Below are positions 36,790-45,257 of a stretch of 53,634 nucleotides of DNA, one piece after another; the first letter of the stretch is position 1, and each line of letters opens with the position of its first letter. The position numbers and the translations under genes were made by a program. Source of the DNA: Sporosarcina psychrophila (GTDB lineage: Bacteria; Bacillota; Bacilli; Bacillales_A; Planococcaceae); NCBI GenBank assembly GCA_020742515.1, contig DYWT01000259.1, forward strand, positions 1-53,634, given 5' to 3'. The notes beneath the pieces were generated by a model. It was not told where the DNA came from. It was given only the letters and a program-made list of their open reading frames with translations, and ran no database searches.

Positions 36790-36815
36790 ATACCCTCACG
36801 CGCTAAGTCTAAAAC
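36790..36815 (-). promoter_or_regulatory. Sigma-B promoter of the VLRF1-family gene
   Basis: Minus strand GTTTTA, 14-base spacer, GGGTAT, about 40 bases before the start codon. The same boxes with a 13-base spacer precede ysnF. Confidence 0.8.
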
Positions 36816-36894
36816 GAATTGTCAGTGGCACCGTTGGATGAAACCCCATGTTTATTTGTTTTTAAAAATTGAATCTCGCGAAAAACAAGCGAAA

Positions 36895-37887
36895 CTACTT
36901 TGCCGATTCACTTACCTCGGCTTGCCACTCCTCTTTAATTTCAAGTCCAATCTTAGAAGCAGTATCTTCATTAATAACAAATTTTAGTTTTTTCGGAACT
37001 TGAACAGGCAATTCAGAAGGATTGTTTTCTCCTTTTAAAATCTTCACGGCCATTTGACCTGTTTCATAACCGAGATCATGGTAATTAAAACCGTATGCTG
37101 CTAGACCACCACGTTTAACGGAGTCTAGCTCACCAACCATCATTGGCAGTTTGTTATCAAACGCAACTGAAGTTACAGATTCAAGCGCCGAAACAACCGT
37201 GTTGTCTTTAATGATATACAAAGAATCTACTTTCCCAATTAATGAGTCAACAGCTTGTTTCACCTCGGCTGATGTAGCTACAGGCGCTTCAACAACATTG
37301 AGATCCATATCTTTTACCAATTCATGAACTTTATCCATTTGAACACGCGCATTTTGCTCCCCTGTATTAAAAATCATGCCTATACTTTTCGCACCTAGCT
37401 CTTCCTTTAGGAACTTCAACGTCTGCGGAATCACGTCGGGATGCAAATCTATCGTGCCAGTTACATTGCCTCCGGGACTTTCCAATGAGTTTACTAATTC
37501 AGCTCCAACCGCATCCGTAACGGATGTAAAAACAATTGGTATTTCTTGAGTCGCACTCGCTACGGCTTGAGCACTAGGTGTGGAATTTGCAAAGATCAAA
37601 TCGACACCAGAATTAACAAGATTCGTAGCAATCGTCGTGTTAGCACTATTGTCATTTTGTGCGTTTTGTACTACAAATTCGACGTCCAGTCCCGCATCTT
37701 CTATTGCCTCTTTAAAGCCCTCATAAGCAGCATTCAGTGAGGGATGCTCTACAATTTGCGTGACACCTATTTTATATTTCTTTGTGTCATCATTACTCGA
37801 TTCTGTTTTCTCCCCATCTCCACATGCCATAAGAAGTAGTACGGTACTAAAAGCGATGATAATCATTTTTATCCTATTCATTTTCAT
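36895..37887 (-). CDS. Orphan ABC substrate-binding lipoprotein SBP3 (COG2984)
   Basis: A 330-residue paralogue of SBP1 and SBP2 with lipobox LMAC (Cys22). It keeps the family blocks YKIGVTQIVEHPSLNAAYEGF, ANSTPSAQAVASATQEIP and GGLAAYGFNYHDLGYETGQMAVKIL. No ATPase or permease accompanies it, so it presumably feeds one of the two nearby complete transporters. Downstream of the hpaD terminator, with its own sigma-A promoter and cre-like box matching those of SBP1. Confidence 0.9.
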   Translation of the reverse strand: MKMNRIKMIIIAFSTVLLLMACGDGEKTESSNDDTKKYKIGVTQIVEHPSLNAAYEGFKEAIEDAGLDVEFVVQNAQNDNSANTTIATNLVNSGVDLIFANSTPSAQAVASATQEIPIVFTSVTDAVGAELVNSLESPGGNVTGTIDLHPDVIPQTLKFLKEELGAKSIGMIFNTGEQNARVQMDKVHELVKDMDLNVVEAPVATSAEVKQAVDSLIGKVDSLYIIKDNTVVSALESVTSVAFDNKLPMMVGELDSVKRGGLAAYGFNYHDLGYETGQMAVKILKGENNPSELPVQVPKKLKFVINEDTASKIGLEIKEEWQAEVSESAK

Positions 37888-37957
37888 TCTTTCCCCCTCC
37901 GATTAAGTAAATCTGCTTATTTTGTGTAAATTTTATTCAAAAAGATAATTTTTCATA

Positions 37958-37986
37958 ATGCTACACTGACAGTAATTGATAGTCAA
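37958..37986 (-). promoter_or_regulatory. Sigma-A promoter of SBP3
   Basis: Minus strand TTGACT, 17-base spacer, TAGCAT. It shares the TTAC..CAGTGTA spacer pattern with the SBP1 promoter. Confidence 0.65.
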
Positions 37987-38009
37987 TCGAATTTAGAACA
38001 TTTAGAATA

Positions 38010-38023
38010 TTAAGGCGCTTACA
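38010..38023 (-). promoter_or_regulatory. cre-like box upstream of SBP3
   Basis: TGTAAGCGCCTTAA on the minus strand, 23 bases upstream of the -35, the same spacing as at SBP1. Confidence 0.5.
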
Positions 38024-38061
38024 TCAGAGATAAACAAATTGAACAGTTCTTACCAACGCAA

Positions 38062-38103
38062 AAGCACCTGCGAAAATGTTATCGTTAACATTTTCGCAGG
38101 TAT
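38062..38103 (-). terminator. Terminator of the hpa cluster
   Basis: Perfect 16-bp stem ACCTGCGAAAATGTTA and its complement with a 4-base loop, then GCTTTTG, directly downstream of hpaD on the minus strand. Confidence 0.85.
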
Positions 38104-38138
38104 TCCTATTGTCTTTATAAGCTAGATTGACTCAGTTC

Positions 38139-39134
38139 TCAAACCATAATTTCCGGTTTTCTTTGTTCTAATAACGGTTCTTTACAGTCTATTTCATCGC
38201 CCGTCTCAATATCAATGAATGTACTTGTTTCATTAAACCATCGATCTGGAGCTTCGTGTCCCCAAAATGTTTGACGCAGTGGATCATTTAAATCCCAGCG
38301 TTTTGGCACTAAGTCCGGATCGCAAGTTAAATAATCACCCGTGTAAAGTTCGATGCGGTGACCATCTGGATCTCTCAAATAGAGGAAGAAGGCATTGGAC
38401 AAACCGTGGCGGCCAGGTCCGCGTTCAATCGAATCTGCATACCCCATACTTGCCAAAACGTCGCAACAATCAAGCACACTAAGTCGGTCTGTTAGCGAAT
38501 ATGCAAAATGATGCAGTTTTGGCCCAGGACCACTCATGAATGCCTGATCATGAACAGTTGGCTTACGATATAGCCAGGCTGCCCACAAGTCTCCATCTTC
38601 AGTATCCGTATACTCTGAACATGAAAAACCTAAGTGATCAACATAAAAATCATAGGCTTTTTGAACATCAGGCACAGCACAATTCACATGGTCAATCCGC
38701 TGAATTTTTGCCCCTCGATAATGGTCATACCGTTGCAGCATCCGATCAACAACGGGCATTTCCGCAAAAAATTCTAAAGGAATACCAGAGTTATCATGAG
38801 TCCGAAGGGTTCTTCCAATTGCGTGTTGTTGCCCTTTCGCCATCCATTTCGTTTTCAGTCCTTTAGAAATGAACAGCTTTTCGATTTCATCAAGGTCCTG
38901 TTCTTTTTCAACCTTATAACTAAGCACTTCGACAACGGATTTGTCTGCTTTTTTCAATAAGAGACTGTGATGTGAATGTTCTTCTAACCCTCTTAAGTAA
39001 ATATGATTTTCATCACTTTCTGTTTCAATCATGCCTAATCCATCAACATAGAACTTTCGGGACGCCTGCAAATCCACTACATGTAGCACAGTTCTCGCAA
39101 TTCGTATAATTGAAAAGTCCATCGTGCTCACCAT
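38139..39134 (-). CDS. hpaD: 3,4-dihydroxyphenylacetate 2,3-dioxygenase
   Basis: Extradiol ring-cleavage dioxygenase of the VOC (type I) class, converting homoprotocatechuate to 5-carboxymethyl-2-hydroxymuconate semialdehyde. 331 residues with two tandem VOC modules. Metal ligands fit His149 (RIDHVNCAVPDVQ), His208/209 (KLHHFAYS) and Glu262 (GHRIELYTGDY), with a likely acid-base His195. The C-terminal tail (VPKRWDLNDPLRQTFWGHEAP) is typical of the Brevibacterium-type enzyme rather than the LigB-type HpaD of E. coli. GGGGAAGG lies very near the first ATG; ATG 39122 is an alternative. Last gene of the cluster, eight bases after hpaE. Confidence 0.9.
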   Translation of the reverse strand: MVSTMDFSIIRIARTVLHVVDLQASRKFYVDGLGMIETESDENHIYLRGLEEHSHHSLLLKKADKSVVEVLSYKVEKEQDLDEIEKLFISKGLKTKWMAKGQQHAIGRTLRTHDNSGIPLEFFAEMPVVDRMLQRYDHYRGAKIQRIDHVNCAVPDVQKAYDFYVDHLGFSCSEYTDTEDGDLWAAWLYRKPTVHDQAFMSGPGPKLHHFAYSLTDRLSVLDCCDVLASMGYADSIERGPGRHGLSNAFFLYLRDPDGHRIELYTGDYLTCDPDLVPKRWDLNDPLRQTFWGHEAPDRWFNETSTFIDIETGDEIDCKEPLLEQRKPEIMV

Positions 39135-39142
39135 ACCTTCCC

Positions 39143-40654
39143 CTATTTATTCCCAAACTGCTGAATACGATGCTCATCAATTGAAACATGTATAATTTTC
39201 TGTTCAGTATAAAAGTCGAAGCCGTAATGTCCACCTTCGCGTCCAATTCCAGAGGATTTCGAGCCTCCAAAAGGTGTTCTTAAGTCACGAACGTTCTGAG
39301 CATTCACCCAGAGCATTCCTGCTTCAATTTTATGCGCAACGCGGTGACCTCGTTTTATATCGTTCGTCCATACATAACCCGCGAGTCCATAATCGACGTT
39401 GTTTGCCATCTGAATGACTTCTTCTTCGTCTCTAAATGTCATTACAGTTAATACTGGACCGAAGATTTCTTCTTGTGCAACACGCATGTTATTTTCAGCA
39501 TTTAGGATTAGAGTAGGTGCAACAAAGTTTCCTTTAGAAAATTCAATTGGGATATCTCCAGTAATCACTTCGGTACCCTCTTCTTTTGCAATTTCCAAGT
39601 AGCTTTTCACCTTTTTAAAATGACCTTTATCAATCAGTGGTCCTACTTCCGTATCTATGTCTAGTGGGTCACCTAGTTTAATATTCGCAACACGTATCTT
39701 TAAAGCATCAATAAATTTATCTTTGATCTCTTCTTGTAAAAACAAGCGTGAGTTAGCCGTGCATCGTTCGCCGTTAAAGGAGTAGATTCCCCATACGCAA
39801 GCATCTAGAGCACGATCGAAATCAGCATCTTCAAAAACGATAATCGGCGATTTCCCACCAAGTTCCATCGAGCAACTTTTAAGGGTGTCGGCGCTGTTTT
39901 TTATAATCGTTGAACCCGTCGTTGTTTCCCCTGTGAATGAAATAAGCTGGACATCAGGATGTTTGACAAGCGCATCCCCCGCTGTCTCTCCGTAGCCATG
40001 CACAACATTGAAAACACCCTTTGGTAGATCCGCTTTATGAATTACCTCAGCTAATAGATTAGCTGAAAGTGGGGACAGTTCTGCCGGTTTTAACACAACT
40101 GTATTGCCAGTCGCAAGCGCCGGTGCAACTTTCCATGTTTCCAACATAAAGGGAGCGTTCCACGGTGTGATCAATCCTGCAACCCCCACTGGTGCGTGGA
40201 TTGTATAATTGATAAATTCATCATCTACTTGGAAGGCATCTCCTACAAGACGACTTTCCACCATGCGAGCATAAAACCTGAAATTTTCCGATGCACGGCT
40301 TACCATATTTCTAGTTTGGCTAATTGGAAGTCCCGTATCAAGTGCTTCTAAGTAAGCTATTTTTTCTATTTCTTCGTCTATCAAATCTGCAATACGGTAA
40401 ATATAGGCCATTCTTTTTTTGAGTTTCATCGTTTTCCAAGGACCGTGATCAAATGCTTTCCGCGCAGCTGCTACTGCCTTATTAATATCATCTGACTGCC
40501 CCTCAGCAACTTCATTGATTTGTTCATTTGTAAACGGATTCATGTTTTTGATTGTTTTGCCGGCTGAAGCTGGAGTAAATTCTCCATTTATATAAAGAGA
40601 AATATTCTTTTGTGTTTCATGTTTAAAAGAAACTGACTCATGCGTTGATACCAT
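39143..40654 (-). CDS. hpaE: 5-carboxymethyl-2-hydroxymuconate semialdehyde dehydrogenase
   Basis: NAD-dependent aldehyde dehydrogenase that oxidises the HpaD ring-cleavage product. 503 residues from the ATG at 40654 (AGGTGAT upstream). Visible are the NAD-fold motif ISFTGETTTGS, general base Glu in MELGGKSPIIVFEDAD, nucleophile Cys in YSFNGERCTANSRLF, EEIFGPVLTVM and PFGGSKSSGIGREGG. The substrate is assigned from the cluster (HpaE subfamily style) and not from a unique motif. Confidence 0.9.
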   Translation of the reverse strand: MVSTHESVSFKHETQKNISLYINGEFTPASAGKTIKNMNPFTNEQINEVAEGQSDDINKAVAAARKAFDHGPWKTMKLKKRMAYIYRIADLIDEEIEKIAYLEALDTGLPISQTRNMVSRASENFRFYARMVESRLVGDAFQVDDEFINYTIHAPVGVAGLITPWNAPFMLETWKVAPALATGNTVVLKPAELSPLSANLLAEVIHKADLPKGVFNVVHGYGETAGDALVKHPDVQLISFTGETTTGSTIIKNSADTLKSCSMELGGKSPIIVFEDADFDRALDACVWGIYSFNGERCTANSRLFLQEEIKDKFIDALKIRVANIKLGDPLDIDTEVGPLIDKGHFKKVKSYLEIAKEEGTEVITGDIPIEFSKGNFVAPTLILNAENNMRVAQEEIFGPVLTVMTFRDEEEVIQMANNVDYGLAGYVWTNDIKRGHRVAHKIEAGMLWVNAQNVRDLRTPFGGSKSSGIGREGGHYGFDFYTEQKIIHVSIDEHRIQQFGNK

Positions 40655-40679
40655 ATATATCACCTATTTTCTTATTATA

Positions 40680-40782
40680 TTTTTTAAGATAAAGAATCCT
40701 ATCGAATTCGCTCTGGGGCTAGAACATGCCTTCCTAGGCGCCTTCGATCAGTTTATAGAGACATTCATTTGTTCAACATATC
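40680..40782. mobile_element. Non-autonomous TIR element, copy R4
   Basis: About 100 bases between hpaE and the DapA-like gene. GGCGCCTTCGATCAGTTTATA and the right end TTCAACATATC match the nested element at 49427-49582 in reverse orientation. The left end is degenerate. Confidence 0.6.
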
Positions 40783-40796
40783 TATTATTTTTTTAA

Positions 40797-41720
40797 TCAT
40801 TTTGCAGTGACTTCTTTAGGTAAAATAGCAAGTTCAATAAGTGATTCCCGGACTTCTTGTTGGATTTCTACTGAAGGTAATCCTAAAGGCAAGCGAAGCT
40901 TCGGCGTGATTTTCCCCATCATGCCAAGTGCTACTTTAACGGGTGATGGATTCGTATCTTTGAAGAGTACATCATTCAATGGCATTAATTCGAAGTGGAG
41001 GTCTTGTGCCCTTGCAACGTCTCCAGCTTCCCATACGTTATAAAGTTCCGCTACTTTTGTTGGCTCCACATTTGCTGTGGCACTGATAAATCCAGCGCCG
41101 CCAATTGCAAGCATTGGATAACAAAGCAGTTCAATTCCCGAGAATAATAGGAAGTCTCTTCCACAGTTGAGAAGCACACGATTCACATGTTCAAAGTCTT
41201 TATTTGCCTCTTTTACACCGATAATGTTCGGGCAATCGTCGACTAAACGTTTCATCGTACTTACTTCCATATTAACAGCGGACCTACCTGGTATATTGTA
41301 AATGATGATTGGCGTTACAACTGAATCTGCCACCGTTTTAAAGTGCTGATAAAGCGCCTCTTGGTTCGGTCTATTATAGTAAGGCACAATAACCATTGCA
41401 GCATCTGCACCTATTTCTTCCGCATATTTCGTTAGCTCCATTGTTTCATCGTGATTTGTAGATCCCGTACCAGGTGCGAAAAACACCCGTCCATCAATCG
41501 TTTTTTTCGCCAGATCCATAACCCTTTTTCTCTCAGCGATTGTTAAAGAACTCGGTTCTCCACTCGTTCCTGTAACGGAAATCCCATGACTTCCGCTGTC
41601 AATTTGCCAATTGATCAACTCAGTAAAGGCTTTTTCGTCAATTGCGCTGCTTTCAGTAAAGGGTGTAATAACAGGACAAATTGAGCCTCGTAACTTCTTT
41701 TTAGCTTCATCATAGACCAA
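40797..41720 (-). CDS. DapA-family aldolase/lyase of the hpa cluster
   Basis: A 307-residue class I aldolase of the dihydrodipicolinate synthase/N-acetylneuraminate lyase family. It keeps the GTSGE loop (51-55, pyruvate carboxylate site), Tyr141 and Arg146 in IIYNIPGRSA, and the Schiff-base Lys170 in IIGVKEANK. Start is a TTG at 41720 with AAGGAG 9 bases upstream. In the middle of a 4-hydroxyphenylacetate cluster that lacks a class II HpaI, it probably splits 2,4-dihydroxyhept-2-enedioate to pyruvate and succinic semialdehyde. True lysine-pathway DapA is the alternative. Confidence 0.8.
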   Translation of the reverse strand: MVYDEAKKKLRGSICPVITPFTESSAIDEKAFTELINWQIDSGSHGISVTGTSGEPSSLTIAERKRVMDLAKKTIDGRVFFAPGTGSTNHDETMELTKYAEEIGADAAMVIVPYYNRPNQEALYQHFKTVADSVVTPIIIYNIPGRSAVNMEVSTMKRLVDDCPNIIGVKEANKDFEHVNRVLLNCGRDFLLFSGIELLCYPMLAIGGAGFISATANVEPTKVAELYNVWEAGDVARAQDLHFELMPLNDVLFKDTNPSPVKVALGMMGKITPKLRLPLGLPSVEIQQEVRESLIELAILPKEVTAK

Positions 41721-41870
41721 TAGAATCCACTCCTTCTAAGTGATTAAATATCTACTAGATAAATCATTTTTTATAAAAACTAATAGCGACTACCTAAATA
41801 AGTTGCATTAATGAATTCTATTGAACCGCCCCGGCGTTCGGTTTAAATACCAGATTCAAAATTTCAACTT

Positions 41871-42362
41871 TTATTCTTCAAGTTCTCTTAGTTCTCGATA
41901 TTTCCCTCGGTTAAACAATAATGGTTCTTTTTCTTCAAGCTTAACGCCAGTAACATGACCGATGAAAACTGTGTGATCTCCCACTACATATTCGCTATGC
42001 AGTTCACATGTTACAACCGCTAACGAATTCTCAAGAATTGGTAAACCTTTATAGGATGCGAAATTAATTTTTGATTCTAAATTGAGTTGCCCCGAAAATT
42101 GCTTCGACTCCATTTGTTGAGCAGATGATAATATGTTAATCGCGAATTGATTGGCATCTTTGATTAGCTGATGCATTCTTGCATTTTCTCCAATACTAAT
42201 TGCAACAAGCTTCGGATTTAGAGAAATGGACATAAACGCATTTGCGGTCATGCCATGTACCTCGTCTGCGAACTCTGTTGTAATAACTGTTACACCTGTT
42301 GCAAAACTCCCCATAGCATTTCGAAATAAACGGTCATCAATTTCGTGATCTACCAGTTGCAT
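41871..42362 (-). CDS. hpaC: Flavin reductase of 4-hydroxyphenylacetate 3-monooxygenase
   Basis: Small component that supplies reduced FAD to HpaB. 163 residues, Flavin_Reduct/FMN-binding split barrel. Visible are LFRNAMGSFATGVTVITTE, VHGMTANAFMSISLNPKLVAISI (flavin loop) and the C-terminal HTVFIGHV. GGGGGAA precedes the ATG. Only 43 bases downstream of hpaB, so one transcript. Confidence 0.9.
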   Translation of the reverse strand: MQLVDHEIDDRLFRNAMGSFATGVTVITTEFADEVHGMTANAFMSISLNPKLVAISIGENARMHQLIKDANQFAINILSSAQQMESKQFSGQLNLESKINFASYKGLPILENSLAVVTCELHSEYVVGDHTVFIGHVTGVKLEEKEPLLFNRGKYRELRELEE

Positions 42363-42405
42363 TATTAATTCCCCCTTCCACTTTCATATAAGTTTTGATT
42401 TACTT

Positions 42406-43890
42406 TCAAAGTAATATGCCTGCCTCTTTCTTTGTTCTATTTAAGAAGTTCGTAACCATGTCTTTGTAAGGTTGCTTATCAAATCCATCGTAATAGGCAT
42501 TCGACATCCTTACTGGGTCTCCAAAGAAGTAATATTCATAGAGTGCTTGCCGGTTTCCAAATGCACTAATGGAAATATCCCATGCTAAGCGGAATAGCTG
42601 TACTTTTTCCTCGCCGTTAATATTTGCACCTTGCGTATAACGATGCACTAACGGACCGACGTCTGTATTACTGAAGTCTGCTTCGGTTGGAAGTGCCATT
42701 AACCCCGAAGCGCCTAAAATTTTAATGATTTCATTCATACGCTGATACATTTTCGGGAACCAGTTGCGTGCTGCATTTAACGGTTCAAAGTCTGGGGTCA
42801 TATTGCCATATTGATCTATTTTTGCATTGTGCTCAGATTTGTATAAATGGGAGCGCATCACTTCTAAAATAACCATAATTTCGCTAGCTTTTTCCTTAAC
42901 ATGCATGAATTTATCAATACCAATCGCTTCCATCATACTGATGACTACACCCAGAATAAATTCGGTTTTTACGACATTTTTAGAAATAACCTGATGCGTC
43001 ATATGTATAACCGCATTTGTCTCGGTATACGTACGATTACATATATCAGTGCTTTCACTTACAAAAACTCTTTCCCATGGAACCAATACATCTTCAAATG
43101 AAATAATAGCATCACTTTCATCAAACCTGGCGCCTAACGGATGATCCCATTTACTTTTGCCATAATCGAATGATTCGCGGGATAGGAACTTTAAACCCGG
43201 TGTATTATTTGGGATGGCAAATGCAAATGCGAATGGATCATCTGTCGTTCCCGGCGTTCTGTTTATAGTAGACGGGAATACAACAAGTTCATCAGTGATA
43301 CCTCCTAGTGTTGCCAAGAGCCGACAGCCATTCACTATAATGCCATCCGGGGTCTTTTTCGTAATACGTGCGGAGAGGAATGGATCTTTTTGCTCTGCTT
43401 GCGTTAGCATTGATCTGTTCACCTGTGGATGAATTAATGTATGTGTTAAGCTAATGTCATTTTCACGTGCATACTCATAGTAATCTGCTGCATTTTTAGC
43501 AAACTGATCACTTCCGCCGCCCTCTTGCGCAAAAAATTGACTGGCTGTACCGAAGGCCATGATGCTCGTGTTCAAATAGTCTGGGGAACGCCCCATCATA
43601 CCGCCGGAAAAAGTTGCCCACTCAGTATGCATTTCACGTCTTTTGATTAAATCTTCTTTCGTTTTAGGAGCAATAAATGAAAGCCCAACCTTTTTTCCTG
43701 ATGTCGGAGACGTATAGAGCATTTTTTCTGGCTTTTCATGTTGTAAATCGTAAAGACCTGCAACGCTCTCCACTACATTTTTAAATGCTGGATGAAGGGT
43801 AACATCGTCTACTTTCTCACCATGGATCCATACTTCTGTATTCCGTTCTCTAATGCCCTCAATATATTCTTTCCCAGTTCGTGCGCCCAT
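42406..43890 (-). CDS. hpaB: 4-hydroxyphenylacetate 3-monooxygenase, oxygenase
   Basis: FADH2-dependent hydroxylase producing 3,4-dihydroxyphenylacetate. 494 residues with the acyl-CoA-dehydrogenase-like HpaB/PvcC/4-BUDH fold. MGARTGKEYIEGIRE at the N-terminus, the RRSP-like MMGRSPDYLN segment, LTHTLIHPQVNRS, the VLVPWERVFV loop and PLVHRYTQGANINGEEKVQLFRLAWD near the C-terminus identify the family. GAGGAGGGA precedes the ATG. Starts a sub-operon with its own promoter in the 195-base gap after hpaF. Confidence 0.93.
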   Translation of the reverse strand: MGARTGKEYIEGIRERNTEVWIHGEKVDDVTLHPAFKNVVESVAGLYDLQHEKPEKMLYTSPTSGKKVGLSFIAPKTKEDLIKRREMHTEWATFSGGMMGRSPDYLNTSIMAFGTASQFFAQEGGGSDQFAKNAADYYEYARENDISLTHTLIHPQVNRSMLTQAEQKDPFLSARITKKTPDGIIVNGCRLLATLGGITDELVVFPSTINRTPGTTDDPFAFAFAIPNNTPGLKFLSRESFDYGKSKWDHPLGARFDESDAIISFEDVLVPWERVFVSESTDICNRTYTETNAVIHMTHQVISKNVVKTEFILGVVISMMEAIGIDKFMHVKEKASEIMVILEVMRSHLYKSEHNAKIDQYGNMTPDFEPLNAARNWFPKMYQRMNEIIKILGASGLMALPTEADFSNTDVGPLVHRYTQGANINGEEKVQLFRLAWDISISAFGNRQALYEYYFFGDPVRMSNAYYDGFDKQPYKDMVTNFLNRTKKEAGILL

Positions 43891-44001
43891 GCTATTCCCT
43901 CCTCATTTTGGATAAAGTGAAACTTTAATGTCTCTGCCCTTGGCTATCTTATACGTTAAGACAATAACTGTTGTTATAATTTTTAGAACCCTTTATTCAC
44001 A

Positions 44002-44030
44002 ATGATATACTAAATGATATATGATAACAA
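44002..44030 (-). promoter_or_regulatory. Candidate sigma-A promoter of hpaBC
   Basis: Minus strand TTGTTA, 17-base spacer, TATCAT, about 110 bases before the hpaB start in the hpaF-hpaB gap. Confidence 0.45.
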
Positions 44031-44086
44031 GCATAGTTTTACAGTTCATTCCACTTTGCTTGAATAGATTAGTTGACGATGCACTT

Positions 44087-44476
44087 TTACTTCTTTTTAA
44101 ATCTCGCATGAATATTATTTTGTTTATAAGTACCGGCCTCACTAAATTCGATTAGTTCCATTGATAATGCTAAATAGCGCTTGGCCATTATTAACGAGAA
44201 ATGTTCTTTCATCACTTCAAACAATGCCTCACAAACTTCTTTCTTTATTTCTTCTGAGCGTCCCGCACCAATCTTTAACACTGCATGGACGAATGCATCA
44301 TCCTCTGCACCATCTGCCACGCGGTAGTCTTTTAGTTCAATCGCCCTTGAACGAAGACCACCTATCGGAAAAACAGTGTCTCGGGCAATCAGGACTTTAT
44401 GAATCTCCTCAAATAACTTTTCAAGTTTCGCCTCATCTTTAATGTTATCTGTGTACTCGACTATAAAATGTGGCAA
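44087..44476 (-). CDS. hpaF: 5-carboxymethyl-2-hydroxymuconate delta-isomerase
   Basis: Tautomerase-superfamily (CHMI) enzyme of 129 residues, normal length. The catalytic N-terminal proline follows the initiator (M-PHFIVEYTDN), and the family segments GGLRSRAIELKDYRVADG and FVHAVLKIGAGRSEE are clear. Start is a TTG at 44476 with GGGAGGTGA upstream; this start is required to place Pro at position 2. Twenty-two bases after hpaG2. Confidence 0.92.
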   Translation of the reverse strand: MPHFIVEYTDNIKDEAKLEKLFEEIHKVLIARDTVFPIGGLRSRAIELKDYRVADGAEDDAFVHAVLKIGAGRSEEIKKEVCEALFEVMKEHFSLIMAKRYLALSMELIEFSEAGTYKQNNIHARFKKK

Positions 44477-44498
44477 GTAGATTCACCTCCCTTTTCCA

Positions 44499-45257
44499 CT
44501 ATTTCTTTATGAAAGATTCATCTCCGATAATGGTATTTACCAAACGGCCAATTCCTTCAACTTCTGTGACGACTATATCACCGACGGCCGTATTGACAGA
44601 CCCTTTAGGAGTCCCTGTAAGAATGACATCATTTTCACTCAACGTCATAAAACTACTTAAATACGCAATAAGATCCGGAATATCAAAGATCATATCCGCC
44701 GTTGTTCCTTCTTGAACGAGTTTGTTATTGACATGCGTTGTCAATTTTAAATCCATTGGATCGGCGACATCTATTGCATCGACAATCCATGGACCGAATG
44801 GTGTACCCATATCACGATTTTTCACGCGCAAGTTGGGACGATAGTAGTTTTCTAAATAATCTCTGATAGCGTAATCATTCGCAACACTATATCCTTTAAC
44901 ATAATTGTAGGCGTCTTCTTTTTTGACATTTCGAGCTGTTTCACCGATGATGACGGCCAACTCACACTCGTAGTGCATATAAGTGACATCTGCGGGACGA
45001 CGAGTATACGCCTCATGCCCAATAAACGTATTGGGCCCTTTTAAAAAGACAAGCGGTTCTGATGGTGCCGCAAATGCAAGTTCAGCTGCATGATCCGCAT
45101 AATTAAGCCCTAATGCAAATACCGTACGCGGTTCGATTGGCGTTAACCAAGTTACTTTGTTCTCTTCCACAATTCGTCCATCGTCTAATTTGAGTTGCCC
45201 TTCCCATTCAATTGCTTCATGGATGGCACCCCCAAATGCTATTCGCGCTTTTCTCAT
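44499..45257 (-). CDS. hpaG: Fumarylacetoacetase-family isomerase/decarboxylase HpaG2
   Basis: A 252-residue FAH-family protein that keeps the metal ligands: Glu-x-Glu in HYECELAVIIGE and the Asp in GYSVANDYAIRDY. FLKGPNTFIGHEA, FGPWIVD and the closing ILTGTPKGS-VGDIV are family blocks. It corresponds to the C-terminal half of E. coli HpaG (2-hydroxyhepta-2,4-diene-1,7-dioate isomerase/OPET decarboxylase). Start ATG 45257 with GGAGGGGGA upstream, overlapping the end of hpaG1 by four bases; the upstream in-frame ATG at 45272 lies in hpaG1. Confidence 0.9.
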   Translation of the reverse strand: MRKARIAFGGAIHEAIEWEGQLKLDDGRIVEENKVTWLTPIEPRTVFALGLNYADHAAELAFAAPSEPLVFLKGPNTFIGHEAYTRRPADVTYMHYECELAVIIGETARNVKKEDAYNYVKGYSVANDYAIRDYLENYYRPNLRVKNRDMGTPFGPWIVDAIDVADPMDLKLTTHVNNKLVQEGTTADMIFDIPDLIAYLSSFMTLSENDVILTGTPKGSVNTAVGDIVVTEVEGIGRLVNTIIGDESFIKK

